DNA of 64,000 bases, taken from positions 1 through 64,000 of the forward strand of contig NZ_SNZJ01000017.1 in assembly GCF_004363555.1 (NCBI RefSeq), given 5' to 3'. This DNA is from Halomonas ventosae. GTDB lineage: Bacteria; Pseudomonadota; Gammaproteobacteria; Pseudomonadales; Halomonadaceae. Below are positions 52,784 through 64,000 of the stretch, piece after piece; position 1 is the first letter of the stretch; each line of letters starts with the position of its first letter. The translations under genes and the position numbers were made by a program. The notes beneath the pieces are model-generated. The model was not told the origin of the DNA, ran no database searches, and saw nothing but the letters and a program-made list of their open reading frames with translations.

Positions 52784-53230
52784 ATGACCCAAGTCGACTT
52801 CTATATCCTCCCTGATACCACGCTCGAGGCCCGCCTGCTCTTCGCCTGCCGGCTGGCCGAGACGATCTATCGCAAGGGCTACCGGCTGCACCTGCACGCC
52901 GAGGACGAGGCCATGGCCCGGGAGCTGGACGACCGGCTCTGGACCTTTCGGGCCGATGCCTACGTGCCGCACGCCCTGTCGGGGGACGAGGCGGCCGAGG
53001 GCGTGCCGGTGACCATCGGCTGGCAGGACCTGCCGATGGACGGCGAGCCGCCCCAGGCGCTGCTCAACCTGCATCCCGGGATCCCCGAGTGGTTCTCGCG
53101 CTTCGAGCGGGTCGCCGAGATCATCAACCAGCACCAGGACGTGCTCATCGCCAAGCGCGAGTGCTGGCAGACCTACAAGAAGCGCGGCTACCCGGTCACC
53201 CCCCACCAGCTCAAGGGCCAGGCGGGCTGA
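52784..53230 (+). CDS. holC: DNA polymerase III chi subunit
   Basis: A 148-aa replication clamp-loader accessory protein that links the loader to SSB. VDFYILPDTTLEARLLFACRLAETIYRKG and WTFRADAYVPHAL with RYREWRRRGY-like QTYKKRGYPVTPHQ match HolC. It sits in the usual pepA-holC-valS order, with ilvE inserted before it. Confidence 0.92.
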   Translation: MTQVDFYILPDTTLEARLLFACRLAETIYRKGYRLHLHAEDEAMARELDDRLWTFRADAYVPHALSGDEAAEGVPVTIGWQDLPMDGEPPQALLNLHPGIPEWFSRFERVAEIINQHQDVLIAKRECWQTYKKRGYPVTPHQLKGQAG

Positions 53231-53347
53231 CGCCTCCCCCGGCATCACGCTATAATCGGGCCCATTTTTCAGCATCCCCGGCACCCTGGCAGCTCCCGCG
53301 AGGCGCGCTGCCATGGGTCGGTGCCACCTCCTCGACCCGGAATGCCC

Positions 53348-56194
<2,847 letters not shown>

Positions 56195-56218
56195 TCGCTG
56201 TCCACTCCCCCAGGACGA

Positions 56219-56243
56219 AAGGGCCCGCCAATGGCGGGCCCTT
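56219..56243. terminator. Terminator between valS and META lipoprotein gene
   Basis: A perfect 11-bp stem AAGGGCCCGCC/GGCGGGCCCTT with a 3-nt loop lies between convergent genes, 24 bp after the valS stop. The A and T ends give short U-tracts in both directions. Confidence 0.8.
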
Positions 56244-56270
56244 ATCGTTCAGGGATCGGTCGCTACAGGA

Positions 56271-56723
56271 TCAGTCGACGCGTCGCCAGCCGCCCAGCAC
56301 CCGCTGGTCGGGGCCGAAGAACACCAGCCGGTCGTGGTCGATCAGGTAGCGGTAGGCGTTCTCCAGCATGCCGGTCACCCGGGCGGCGTCCTCGGCCCGG
56401 GGGCAGGCGCGACGCGTGGTGGCCAGGTCCGAGAACGCGATGCGGTTGTTGTCGCCCAGCGCGGCCCGACCGGTCAGCCGATTGCAGCCGTCGCTGCCGC
56501 TCACCCGGCCATCGCGATCGATCACGAAGTGGGGGTGCTCCGGCATCTCGAGGCGCTCGTCGGTGCCCACCAGCAGCAGGTTCCAGCGCTGGTCGACCAC
56601 CGGCCCCTCGAGCCGGGCCGTGGGCTCGTCGGCGACCTGGGGCGCCGGCCCACCCCCGCAGGCGGCCAGCAGCAGGGCGCCGGCCGCGAGCATCAGTGTA
56701 TTGCGTAACGGTTTGATCATCAT
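56271..56723 (-). CDS. META-domain lipoprotein (HslJ-like)
   Basis: A 150-aa lipoprotein with lipobox LLAAC (Cys21). The META domain shows WNLLLVGTDERL, HFVIDRDGRVSGSDGCNRLTG and the closing DRLVFFGPDQRVLGGWRR. HslJ is an outer-membrane protein linked to novobiocin and heat response. The ATG at 56723 follows AGGAAG. A longer frame would precede the signal peptide and is rejected. Confidence 0.85.
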   Translation of the reverse strand: MMIKPLRNTLMLAAGALLLAACGGGPAPQVADEPTARLEGPVVDQRWNLLLVGTDERLEMPEHPHFVIDRDGRVSGSDGCNRLTGRAALGDNNRIAFSDLATTRRACPRAEDAARVTGMLENAYRYLIDHDRLVFFGPDQRVLGGWRRVD

Positions 56724-56833
56724 GGTATCTTCCTTGAGGCACGAGGCGATTGCCCAGGCGCCAAGCTTGCCCCAGCCGGGGCATCGAGACAATTCCCCCG
56801 CTCCACCGTTCATTGCTCCCCATGAGGCCCCGC

Positions 56834-57238
56834 ATGCTTCACGCGCTCCACAACGATGCCCTCGGCAAGCTGATCCTGCGACTCACCGTGGCAGGCCTGC
56901 TGCTGCCCCACGGGCTGACCAAGCTGCTCAACCCGGGCAGCCTGACCTGGATCGGCAATACCCTGGCCGGCCAGGGGCTACCCACCGTGCTCGCCTACGG
57001 CGTGCTGGTCGGCGAGGTTGCGGCGCCGCTGATGGCGCTGGTCGGCTGGCGTAGCCGCGTGGCGGGACTGCTGATGGCCGCCAACATGGTGGTGGCCATC
57101 TTTCTGGTGCACATGGGGGAGATCACCGCCTTCAAGGACAACGGCGGCTGGGCTCTGGAGTTGCAGGGCTTCTTCCTGTTCGGCGCCCTGGCGCTGGTCT
57201 TCCTGGGCAGCGGACGTATGGCCTGGCGGCCGGATTGA
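56834..57238 (+). CDS. DoxX family membrane protein
   Basis: A 134-aa four-helix inner-membrane protein. LILRLTVAGLLLPHGLTKLLNPGSLTWIG and GEVAAPLMALVGWRSRVAGLLMAANM are DoxX signatures. DoxX proteins are associated with redox or thiol stress, with no fixed reaction. The ATG at 56834 has TGAGG 7 nt before it. An ATG 12 bp upstream has none. Confidence 0.85.
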   Translation: MLHALHNDALGKLILRLTVAGLLLPHGLTKLLNPGSLTWIGNTLAGQGLPTVLAYGVLVGEVAAPLMALVGWRSRVAGLLMAANMVVAIFLVHMGEITAFKDNGGWALELQGFFLFGALALVFLGSGRMAWRPD

Positions 57239-57268
57239 GCCTGCCACCCGGACACCGAGCCCTGGCGA

Positions 57269-57709
57269 TTACCAGGTACCCGTGTTTTCCATGGAAGCCC
57301 AAGGCTCTTTCGGTTCCTGGGGTTCCCCCTTCTGGAGCAACTCGACGGAGATATTGTCGGGACTTCTGACGAAGGCCATGTGGCCGTCCCGGGGCGGACG
57401 GTTGATGGTCACGCCATTCGCCTGCAGGTGCTCGCAGAGGGCATAGATGTCGTCCACCCGGTAGGCCAGGTGGCCGAAGTTGCGCCCGCCGGAGTACTCC
57501 TCGGGATCCCAGTTCCAGGTCAGCTCCAGCTCCGGCGCCTTGAGCTCGGCGGAGCGGGCCTCGTCCGCCGGGGCGGCCAGGAAGACCAGGGTGAAGCGGC
57601 CCTTCTCGCTCTCCTTGCGACGCACCTCGGTCAGGCCGAGCAGGTCACAGTAGAAGTGCAGCGAGGCGTCGAGGTCGCTGACCCGGACCATGGTGTGCAG
57701 GTACTGCAT
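57269..57709 (-). CDS. gloA: Lactoylglutathione lyase (glyoxalase I)
   Basis: A 146-aa VOC-fold metalloenzyme that detoxifies methylglyoxal with glutathione. Metal ligands are expected at His5 (YLHTMVRV), Glu62 (LELTWNW), His80 (NFGHLAYRV) and Glu123 (ISVELLQKG). FYCDLLGLTEVRRKESEKGRFTLVFL is typical. AGGAGTTTCCC precedes the ATG. The DUF411 gene lies 17 bp upstream on the same strand. Confidence 0.92.
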   Translation of the reverse strand: MQYLHTMVRVSDLDASLHFYCDLLGLTEVRRKESEKGRFTLVFLAAPADEARSAELKAPELELTWNWDPEEYSGGRNFGHLAYRVDDIYALCEHLQANGVTINRPPRDGHMAFVRSPDNISVELLQKGEPQEPKEPWASMENTGTW

Positions 57710-57726
57710 GGGAAACTCCTGTCGCG

Positions 57727-58176
57727 TCAGTCGTGGGTGTATTCGGAGAAGATCGCCGGCGTGCGATCGTCATGGCGCCAGCCCAGCACCGCATAGTCGT
57801 CCTGGCGGCCGGTCTCCATGCCGGGAGAGCCATGGGGCATGCCCGGCACCGCCAGTCCCGCCAGGTCGGGCCGTTCGTCCAGCAGGCGACGGATGTCGGC
57901 CGCCGGGACATGGCCCTCGATCACGTAGCCATCCACCACCGCGGTGTGGCAGGAGGCGAGCTCGGGCGAGACGCCATGCTCGATCTTCACCGCCCGCATG
58001 TCGCGGGTCTCGTGCTGTGTGACCTCGAAGCCCTCGGCCTCCAGGTGCTCGGCCCAGGCGGTGCAGCAGCCGCAGTTCGGGTCCTTGTGTATCTCCACCA
58101 CGGGTTCGGCCCAGGCGGGGATGGCGGTGACGGCCAGCAGGGCGCCGGCGAGGGTCAGGCGTAGCGGTGATGTCAT
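57727..58176 (-). CDS. DUF411 periplasmic metal-binding protein
   Basis: A 149-aa exported protein (signal cleavage near AWA-EP). [23 protein letters not shown] is the DUF411 CxCC signature. A Met/His motif, VPGMPHGSPGME, near residue 115 suits copper or other soft-metal binding. DUF411 genes often accompany copper-resistance genes, but none is visible here. The ATG at 58176 follows GGGGAG and starts the signal peptide. Confidence 0.87.
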   Translation of the reverse strand: MTSPLRLTLAGALLAVTAIPAWAEPVVEIHKDPNCGCCTAWAEHLEAEGFEVTQHETRDMRAVKIEHGVSPELASCHTAVVDGYVIEGHVPAADIRRLLDERPDLAGLAVPGMPHGSPGMETGRQDDYAVLGWRHDDRTPAIFSEYTHD

Positions 58177-58253
58177 GACGGGCACTCCCCGGTATAAGGT
58201 ATCGGCACGATTGTCGGTCATTTCCCGGCCCCACTGCCACCCGGAGCGACAGC

Positions 58254-58793
58254 ATGAGCCACTACTGCGACCTGGCCCCCGGGCATCCGTTCCACGGCCC
58301 CTATCACGACCACGAATACGGCTTCCCGGTGGACGACGACGGCACCCTCTTCGAACGCCTGGTGCTGGAGATCAACCAGGCGGGACTCTCCTGGCTCACC
58401 GTGCTGAAGAAGCGCGAGGCCTTCCGGGAGGCCTTCGAGGGCTTCGACATCGACCGCATCGCCAACTATGGCGAAGCCGAACGGGCGCGGCTGCTGGCGG
58501 ATGCGGGCATCATCCGCAACCGCCTCAAGGTCGATGCCGTGATTCACAACGCCGCGGTGGTGCAGGTGCTGCAGGCCGAGCACGGCAGCCTGCGCTCCTG
58601 GCTCGACCACCACCATCCGCTGGATCATGCCGCCTGGGTGCGCCTCTTCCGGCGCACCTTCCGCTTCACCGGGCCGGAGATCGTGGGCGAGTTGCTGATG
58701 AGCACCGGCTACCTGTCGGGCGCCCACCGCGACGACTGCCCGGTGCAGGCGCGCATCCTGGCCGCCTCTCCGCCCTGGGCACGGCCCGGTTGA
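58254..58793 (+). CDS. tag: DNA-3-methyladenine glycosylase I
   Basis: A 179-aa HhH-family repair enzyme that removes 3-methyladenine. The zinc ligands are at the two ends: Cys5 near the N-terminus and the His and Cys in GAHRDDCPV. HDHEYGFPVDDDGTLFERLVLEINQAGLSWLTVLKKREAFREAF is the family core. Divergent from the DUF411/gloA pair. Confidence 0.93.
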   Translation: MSHYCDLAPGHPFHGPYHDHEYGFPVDDDGTLFERLVLEINQAGLSWLTVLKKREAFREAFEGFDIDRIANYGEAERARLLADAGIIRNRLKVDAVIHNAAVVQVLQAEHGSLRSWLDHHHPLDHAAWVRLFRRTFRFTGPEIVGELLMSTGYLSGAHRDDCPVQARILAASPPWARPG

Positions 58794-58865
58794 GCGCCGC
58801 CCGGGGGAACCCCCGGCACAGCGGGGCGTCACAGGAAAGGCTTACCGCTGACCAAGGACCTCCTG

Positions 58866-59933
58866 ATGGACTCGATTACCCAGGCCGCGCTGGGCGCGGC
58901 AATCGGCGGCGCCGTGCTCGGCCGGCGGCTGGGCCGCAAGGCGGTCCTGGTGGGCGCGGCCCTCGGCACCCTGCCCGACCTGGACGTGATCAGCGACTAC
59001 GGTGATGCCGTGGCCAATGTCACCGAGCACCGAGGCTTCTCCCACTCGCTGTTCGTGCTGGCGGGACTGGCCACCGCCCTGGCACTGCTCGCGGCGCGAT
59101 TCGCACCGGCCCGGGACATCTCCCTGCGCCGCTGGGGGCTCTTCTTCGGACTCATCCTGCTGACCCACCCGCTGCTCGACGCCCTGACCACCTACGGCAC
59201 CCAGCTCTGGTGGCCGCTGGAGGTGCGCCCCGCGGCCTGGCCCATCGTCTTCATCATCGACCCGCTCTACAGCCTGCCGCTGCTGGTGGGTGTGGGGGTG
59301 GCACTGGCCACCGGCAAGGCGCAGCGGGCCCCGCGCTGGGGACTGGCCCTCTCCTGTGCCTACCTGGTATTCGCCGTCGGGGCCAAGCAGCTGGTCGAGG
59401 CGCGCATCGCCCCGGTGCTGGCCGAGCAGGGTCTGGAACAGGCGCCGCGGCTCGTCCAGCCCACCCCCTTCAATACCCTGCTGTGGCGGGTCACGGTGGC
59501 CGACGGCGCGCACCTCCACGAGGCCCTGGTGGGGGTGCTCGATGGCGACCGTCGGCCGTCGCTGGAGACCTATGCCCGGGGCGCCGACCTGGAGGCGAAG
59601 GCACTCGACAGCGCACGCGGCCGGCGCCTCGACTGGTTCGCCGGCCCCTTCCTGCGCTACGAGACTCGCCCGCGAGAGGGCCGCGAGACCCTGGTAGCCA
59701 CCGACCTGCGGCTGGGCTTTCCGGGCTTCCACCCCTTCGCCTTCACCCTGGCCACCCGCGACGACGGCGAGTGGCAGCCGGTCGGCGTCTCCGAGCAGCT
59801 GCCCTCCCCCTCCCGCGGCAACCGTGACGCCCTCACCCGACTGGGTTCCCGCATCCTCAGCCCGGAACCCGGGCTCTGCACCAGCGACTTCGTGTCCCGC
59901 CAGTGGCTGGTCGGCACGCCCGGCACGTGCTGA
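58866..59933 (+). CDS. YdjM/DUF457-type membrane metal-dependent hydrolase
   Basis: A 355-aa protein with an N-terminal metal-dependent-hydrolase membrane domain. MDSITQAALGAAIGGAVLGRRLGRKA, GTLPDLDVIS, HRGFSHSLF and LTHPLLDALTTYGTQLWWPL carry the conserved D, H and H-D residues. Four helices are seen in the first 190 residues, followed by a soluble domain of about 150 aa with no recognised match. Family members are annotated as hydrolases, but activity is poorly defined. Confidence 0.87.
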   Translation: MDSITQAALGAAIGGAVLGRRLGRKAVLVGAALGTLPDLDVISDYGDAVANVTEHRGFSHSLFVLAGLATALALLAARFAPARDISLRRWGLFFGLILLTHPLLDALTTYGTQLWWPLEVRPAAWPIVFIIDPLYSLPLLVGVGVALATGKAQRAPRWGLALSCAYLVFAVGAKQLVEARIAPVLAEQGLEQAPRLVQPTPFNTLLWRVTVADGAHLHEALVGVLDGDRRPSLETYARGADLEAKALDSARGRRLDWFAGPFLRYETRPREGRETLVATDLRLGFPGFHPFAFTLATRDDGEWQPVGVSEQLPSPSRGNRDALTRLGSRILSPEPGLCTSDFVSRQWLVGTPGTC

Positions 59934-59952
59934 CGACAGGCAGCGACGCAAA

Positions 59953-59986
59953 CGGGGGTGGCCATCCGGCCACCCCCGCACCTTTT
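59953..59986. terminator. Terminator between YdjM-type gene and azoR
   Basis: A perfect 11-bp stem (CGGGGGTGGCC with its complement, loop ATCC) is followed by CACCTTTT on the plus strand. It separates two convergent genes. Confidence 0.8.
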
Positions 59987-60008
59987 CGGCCCGTGTCGAC
60001 CGGGACGG

Positions 60009-60611
60009 TCAGAGGCGCGCCACCAGGGCGTCGATGGCCTGACGCGCCTCCTCGATGGCCGCGTCACGCTTGCCCATGTTGAGCCCCTCGGCGAACACCA
60101 CATCCACCTCGGTGATGCCCATCAGCCCCAGCATGCCCTTGAGGTGCGGGGTCTGGCTGTCCAGCTCGGTGCCAGCATACTGGCCGCCGCGGGCCGCCAG
60201 GATCACCGCCCGCTTGCCCTCGACCAGTCCCTTGGGGCCGCTCTCGGTGTAGCGGAAGGTCTCGCCGGCCCGCAGCACCCGATCGAACCAGGCCTTGAGC
60301 TGGGAGGGGATGCCCAGGTTGTAGAGAGGCACCGCCAGCACCAGGACGTCGTGGTCGAGAAGCTCGTGGATCAGGGCGTCGGAGCGCTCGGCCAGCGCCC
60401 TCTGCTCGGCCGAACGCTCCTCGGCCGGCACCTGCCAGGCGCCCAGCTCGCTGGCCTCGAGGTGCGGCAGCGCCTCGGCGACCAGGTCGCGGTGGGTCAC
60501 CGCCAGCCCCTCGCGCTCGGCGGCGCGGGTCCGGAAATGCTCGGCCAGGGCGATGGACTGGCCCTTCTCGCCGAGGATGGAGGCGGTGAGGACGAGGGCA
60601 CGGGTAGTCAT
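60009..60611 (-). CDS. azoR: FMN-dependent NADH-azoreductase / quinone reductase
   Basis: A 200-aa flavodoxin-fold enzyme that reduces quinones and azo compounds with NADH. LVLTASILGEKGQSIALAEHF (FMN phosphate loop), VPLYNLGIPSQLKAWFDRVLRAGETFRYT and AARGGQYAG are the AzoR signatures. AAGGAG lies 7 nt before the ATG. The upstream spacer is AT-rich and contains a nested inverted-repeat element. Confidence 0.94.
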   Translation of the reverse strand: MTTRALVLTASILGEKGQSIALAEHFRTRAAEREGLAVTHRDLVAEALPHLEASELGAWQVPAEERSAEQRALAERSDALIHELLDHDVLVLAVPLYNLGIPSQLKAWFDRVLRAGETFRYTESGPKGLVEGKRAVILAARGGQYAGTELDSQTPHLKGMLGLMGITEVDVVFAEGLNMGKRDAAIEEARQAIDALVARL

Positions 60612-60737
60612 GGCGATCTCCTTGGATGCGGTATCGGATAATTGATCGCCATTTTACGTGCACGAATTGCAACGAAAAGCGCAAAGTTCCGCCGCTTTCA
60701 TTCGATTAAACCGAAAACTCATCCCATTCCAGCAGCC
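60612..60737. other. AT-rich azoR upstream region
   Basis: This spacer of about 125 bp contains no gene. On the minus strand TTGCAA and TAAAAT boxes occur but at the wrong spacing, so no promoter is assigned, although azoR must start here. GC content is visibly lower than in the coding surroundings. Confidence 0.4.
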
Positions 60738-60878
60738 GGGGCTCGGCGAAAAGTCGTCGAGCGATGGCCAGACCAGGCAAAAATCGGCGCAAGGATCGAG
60801 TTTACTTGCGGCTAAATGAGGTCCTTAAGCCGATTTTTAACGACGTATGGCCGAGCGCAGACAGTTTTCGCCGGCCCC
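60738..60878. repeat. Nested inverted-repeat element
   Basis: Outer arms GGGGCTCGGCGAAAA (60738-60752) and TTTTCGCCGGCCCC (60865-60878) are complementary apart from one extra base. A second, perfect 10-bp pair AAAAATCGGC (60779-60788) and GCCGATTTTT (60829-60838) lies inside. Within that, CGCAAG/CTTGCG (60788-60793 and 60805-60810) can form a small stem. The layout is that of a small mobile (MITE-like) or structured RNA element. Copy number elsewhere cannot be seen. Confidence 0.65.
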
Positions 60879-60880
60879 GC

Positions 60881-61645
60881 TCAGGGCGCGATGCCCTGAC
60901 CACAGCCCCTATACTGCTCGCCGTCGATGCTCAGGGTGACCCGCGCCGGGAAGGGCTGCCCGCTCATGCTGTCGAAACAGGCCCGCGCCTCGAGGCGCAA
61001 CTCGAAGGGCGTATCGGCCCGGCCACTGGCCAGGATCATGCGCCCCTCGCCGTTGTCCAGGGTGGTCACCCGGTAGGGCAGGGTCATCTCGCGCTGCCCA
61101 TAGTCCAGCACCAGGGTCGCCTCGGGCCGGTCGCTGGCCAGGTTGACCACCCAGCCTGGCTCGTTGCCGCGAGCGTGGAACATCGTCCCCGGCCGCTGGC
61201 GACGGGTGAGCACCTCCTGGCTCAGGTCGCGAGTACAGTCGAGCCGCCCCGTGGCGCTCTCCACCACCGCCTGGTCGCCCTTGTTCCAGAAGCTGAGCTC
61301 GCCCTGCTGGTAGCGGGCGCCGCTGGCCACCACCGCCGGCGGCAGCCGGTAGGCCCCGTGGGCGGACCAGAGCCTCAGCTCCTCCTCGGTCGCCGCAGTG
61401 ACCAGGTCCTGGGCCGGCGTGCAGCGCCAGGCGGTCAGCGTCCCGGCGTCGCCGGGGAAGAAGAGCGAGGGCATCAGCGGCGCGGTGGGCGATGCCGCGG
61501 GACCCGCCTCCTCGCGGGACGCCCCGCGATCGCTGACCTCGGGGCGTGTCGCCGCACCGTCGGGGGTGGCGGCGCAGCCGGCAAGCCACAGGACCGCCCC
61601 CAGCAGGACGAGGGGGCGGGCGGCGGAAGCGGTGTGACGAGACAT
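60881..61645 (-). CDS. MliC-like lipoprotein with extra C-terminal domain
   Basis: A 254-aa lipoprotein (lipobox LAGC, Cys24). After a Pro/Ser/Glu linker, residues 60-135 resemble the MliC lysozyme-inhibitor fold (WRCTPAQDLVTAATEEELRLW, ARYQQGELSFWNKGDQAVVES). Residues 150-250 resemble the COG3650-type domain (FHARGNEPGWVVNLA, QREMTLPYRV, CFDSMSGQPFPARVTL). MliC proteins protect the wall from C-type lysozyme. The ATG at 61645 has AAGGAG 7 nt before it. The longer frame lies within metE. Confidence 0.82.
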   Translation of the reverse strand: MSRHTASAARPLVLLGAVLWLAGCAATPDGAATRPEVSDRGASREEAGPAASPTAPLMPSLFFPGDAGTLTAWRCTPAQDLVTAATEEELRLWSAHGAYRLPPAVVASGARYQQGELSFWNKGDQAVVESATGRLDCTRDLSQEVLTRRQRPGTMFHARGNEPGWVVNLASDRPEATLVLDYGQREMTLPYRVTTLDNGEGRMILASGRADTPFELRLEARACFDSMSGQPFPARVTLSIDGEQYRGCGQGIAP

Positions 61646-61737
61646 GGCGGCTCCTTGCGTGTCGGCGATGTTCCCTGAGGCCGCAGCATACCAGCCACTC
61701 CGCTCTCGCGCGCCGGCTTCGGGCTCAACGCTGCGCG

Positions 61738-64000
61738 TCAACCATGGCGACGCCTCAGTTCCCGCGCCGCCTCGACCATGCTGGCCAGGGCCGGCTCCAC
61801 CTCTTCCCAGCCGCGGGTCTTGAGGCCGCAGTCCGGGTTCACCCAGAGCCGCTCGACCGGGATGCGCTCGGCGGCCTTCTCCATCAGCGCCACCATCCAG
61901 GCCACCTCGGGGATGTTGGGCGAGTGGATGTCGTAGACCCCGGGCCCGATGGCGTTGGGGTAGGCAAAGTCCTGGAAGGCGTCGAGCAGCTCCATCGCCG
62001 AGCGCGAGGTCTCGATGGTGATCACATCGGCGTCCAGGGCGGCAATCGACTCGATGATGTCGTTGAACTCCGCATAGCACATGTGGGTGTGGATCTGGGT
62101 CTCGTCGCGCACCCCCGAGGCGGCCAGCCGGAAGCAGGCCACCGCCCAGTCCAGGTAGCCCTGCCACTCGGCGCGACGCAGCGGCAGCCCCTCGCGCAGC
62201 GCCGGCTCGTCGATCTGGATGGCGCGGATGCCCGCCGCCTCGAGGTCGAGGACCTCGTCGCGCAGCGCCAGGGCGAGCTGCCGGCAGGTGGTCTCGCGGG
62301 GCTGGTCGTCGCGCACGAAGGACCACTGCAGCAGGGTGACCGGCCCGGTGAGCATGCCCTTCATCGGCCGCTCGGTGAGCGACTGGGCATATTCGCTCCA
62401 GCGCACCGTCATCGCCGCCGGGCGGACCACGTCACCGAAGAGGATCGGCGGCTTGACGCAGCGCGTCCCGTAGCTCTGCACCCAGCCGAAGCGCGTGAAG
62501 GCGTAGCCGTCGAGCTGCTCGCCGAAGTATTCGACCATGTCGTTGCGCTCGGGCTCGCCGTGCACCGGCATGTCGATGCCCAGCGCCTCCTGGCGGGCCA
62601 CCACCCGGGCGATCTCCTCGCGCATCCGGGCCTCATAGGCCTCGCGAGAGAGCTCGCCGGCCTTGAAGGCGCGCCGGTCGGCGCGGATCTGAGCCGTCTG
62701 GGGGAAGGAGCCGATCGTGGTGGTGGGGAACAGCGGCAGCGCGAGATGGCGCTGCTGGGCCACGGCACGCTCGGCGAAGGGGTGCGCGCGCCGGGTATCG
62801 GCCGCCGTGACCCGGGCCAGCCGCTCGGCCACCTCGGGACGATGCAGGCGCGGCGCCTCGCGACGCGACTGCAGGGCCCGGCTGGCGGCTTCCACGCGAT
62901 CCCGGTCGGCAGCGCCGGCGCGGCCATCCAGCAGGCGTGCCAGGGTGGCTGTCTCGTCGAGCTTCTGCCGGGCGAAGGCCAGCCAGCTCCTGAGCTCGGC
63001 ATCCAGCGTGGTCTCCGCGGCCAGGTCCACCGGCACGTGCAGCAGCGAGCAGCTGGTGGCGATCCACAGCCGCTCGCCCAGGCGCATGCGCGCCGTGGCC
63101 AGGCGCTCGCGCCACAGGGCCAGGTCGGCTCGCCAGACGTTGCGCCCGTCGATGGCCCCCACCGAGAGCACCTTGTGGGGCAGCAGGCGGTCCAGCACCG
63201 CGTCGAGCTGCGCCGGGGCACGCACCACGTCGATGTGCAGGCCATCCACCGGCAGTCCCACCGCCAGGGAGAGGTTGTCGCCCAGGCCACCGAAGGGGCT
63301 TGCCAGCAGCAGCCTGACCGGGCTGGCCTGCAGCCGATGGTAGGCGCGCTCGTAGGCCTGCCGCCAGGCCAGGGGCAGGTCCTGCACCAGCGCCGGCTCG
63401 TCGAGCTGGACCCACTCGACGCCCTGCCCGGCCAGCCGCTCCAGCACCTCGGCGTAGACATCGAGGACGCTGTCGAGCAGCGAAAGCCGGTCGAAATCGT
63501 CGCCGGCCTCGCCGCGCCCCTTGCCCAGCCACAGCCAGGTCAGCGGCCCGGTCAGGGCCACCTTGACCGGGTGGCCGGCGGCCCGGGCCTCCTCCACCTG
63601 GTCGAACAGCCGGGTACTGGAGAGCCGGAAGCGCTGGCCGGGATGCAGCTCCGGGACCAGGTAGTGATAGTTGGTATCGAAGTACTTGGTCATCTCGCAG
63701 GCCGCAGCCGGCTCGCCGCCGGGGGCCCGCCCCCGGGCCATGCGAAAGGCGGTGTCCAGCGACACCTCGCCGCGCGCCACCTCCGCCTCGGCCCCGAAGC
63801 GCCGCGGCACCGCCCCCAGCAGCACCGAGACATCGAGCACCTGGTCGTAGAAGGCGAAGTCCCCCACCGTCACCAGGTCGAGTCCGGCCTCGCGCTGGGC
63901 CGCCCAGTTCGCCAGGCGCAGGGCACGTCCGGTGGCCTCCAGGGCCTCGCGGTCGATGTCGCCCTGCCAGTAGGCCTCGGTGGCACGCTTCAATTCACGG
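61738..64000 (-). CDS. metE: Cobalamin-independent methionine synthase (5' end outside window)
   Basis: At least 753 codons are visible up to the window edge. The first visible residues, [11 protein letters not shown], match about residue 18 onward of E. coli MetE (753 aa), so the true start lies beyond base 64000 and the TTG at 63993 is not it. Zinc ligands are in [11 protein letters not shown] and [13 protein letters not shown]. MetE transfers methyl from 5-methyl-THF-triglutamate to homocysteine. A methionine or MetR-type control region would lie outside the window. Confidence 0.95.
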   Translation of the reverse strand, partial: RELKRATEAYWQGDIDREALEATGRALRLANWAAQREAGLDLVTVGDFAFYDQVLDVSVLLGAVPRRFGAEAEVARGEVSLDTAFRMARGRAPGGEPAAACEMTKYFDTNYHYLVPELHPGQRFRLSSTRLFDQVEEARAAGHPVKVALTGPLTWLWLGKGRGEAGDDFDRLSLLDSVLDVYAEVLERLAGQGVEWVQLDEPALVQDLPLAWRQAYERAYHRLQASPVRLLLASPFGGLGDNLSLAVGLPVDGLHIDVVRAPAQLDAVLDRLLPHKVLSVGAIDGRNVWRADLALWRERLATARMRLGERLWIATSCSLLHVPVDLAAETTLDAELRSWLAFARQKLDETATLARLLDGRAGAADRDRVEAASRALQSRREAPRLHRPEVAERLARVTAADTRRAHPFAERAVAQQRHLALPLFPTTTIGSFPQTAQIRADRRAFKAGELSREAYEARMREEIARVVARQEALGIDMPVHGEPERNDMVEYFGEQLDGYAFTRFGWVQSYGTRCVKPPILFGDVVRPAAMTVRWSEYAQSLTERPMKGMLTGPVTLLQWSFVRDDQPRETTCRQLALALRDEVLDLEAAGIRAIQIDEPALREGLPLRRAEWQGYLDWAVACFRLAASGVRDETQIHTHMCYAEFNDIIESIAALDADVITIETSRSAMELLDAFQDFAYPNAIGPGVYDIHSPNIPEVAWMVALMEKAAERIPVERLWVNPDCGLKTRGWEEVEPALASMVEAARELRRRHG

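Noticed and set aside
60764..61678. A 304-codon plus-strand frame starting in the inverted-repeat element
   Set aside because: It runs antisense to the MliC-like gene, and its first codons are just the repeat. Composition is that of a shadow frame.
63991..63993. TTG at 63993 as the metE start
   Set aside because: The reading frame continues to the window edge with residues that align to MetE position 18 onward, so the gene is cut rather than starting there.

Overview
The window is GC-rich (roughly two thirds G+C by eye) gammaproteobacterial chromosome with acidic proteins. It most resembles a moderate halophile of the Halomonas/Halomonadaceae type. This rests on gene order that closely follows the Pseudomonas/Halomonas line, on strongly acidic linkers such as the RodZ periplasmic tail, and on the protein families present. 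It is almost entirely core genome. I see no CRISPR array, prophage, integron or recognisable defence island.

Layout. 1-3000: the tail of an IS481-type transposase, a LysE/RhtB exporter, rnk, and a run of membrane proteins (a 52-aa protein, ExoD-like, DUF1206). 3000-9000: tRNA-Leu(CAA) with a near-consensus promoter and a terminator, then queA-tgt-yajC-secD-secF (queuosine tRNA modification and the Sec accessory complex). 9000-13900: suhB (divergent), trmJ, cysE, iscR, iscS, iscA. 14000-23300: ndk-rlmN-pilW-rodZ-ispG-hisS-yfgM-bamB-der, a classic block. 23400-31000: a lipoprotein, an AAA ATPase, an M48 lipoprotein peptidase, then aroE-hemF-tsaC-dprA-lysM on the minus strand. 31000-38600: def-fmt-rsmB, dodecin, trkA-trkH (potassium uptake, fitting for a halophile) and a TraB-family protein. 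38800-46000: cytochrome c, DTW-domain protein, sirtuin, aceK, lipoprotein hydrolase, truC-tcdA, DUF1653. 46100-49700: bfr/bfd iron storage, RDD protein, lptG-lptF. 49850-56200: pepA, ilvE, holC, valS. 56270-64000: small stress and metabolic genes (META lipoprotein, DoxX, glyoxalase, DUF411, tag, membrane hydrolase, azoreductase, MliC-like lipoprotein) and a 5'-truncated metE.

Most notable points. (1) The isc locus is reduced to iscR-iscS-iscA: iscU, hscB, hscA, fdx and iscX are missing from where relatives carry them. IscS also ends about 19 residues early, just where Escherichia coli IscS binds IscU. (2) SuhB has kept its fold but lost most of the inositol monophosphatase metal ligands, which suggests a pseudo-enzyme kept for its transcription/ribosome role. 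(3) Three intergenic copies of a dispersed palindromic repeat about 110 bp long, one of them internally shortened, show compensatory base changes in both stems. (4) A separate nested inverted-repeat element lies between azoR and the MliC-like gene. (5) Short tandem repeats with a 14-bp period lie in two intergenic spots, one of them swallowing the queA stop codon.

No search tools were used. Family assignments come from recognised motifs, lengths and gene order. Residue numbers refer to the start codons chosen here.
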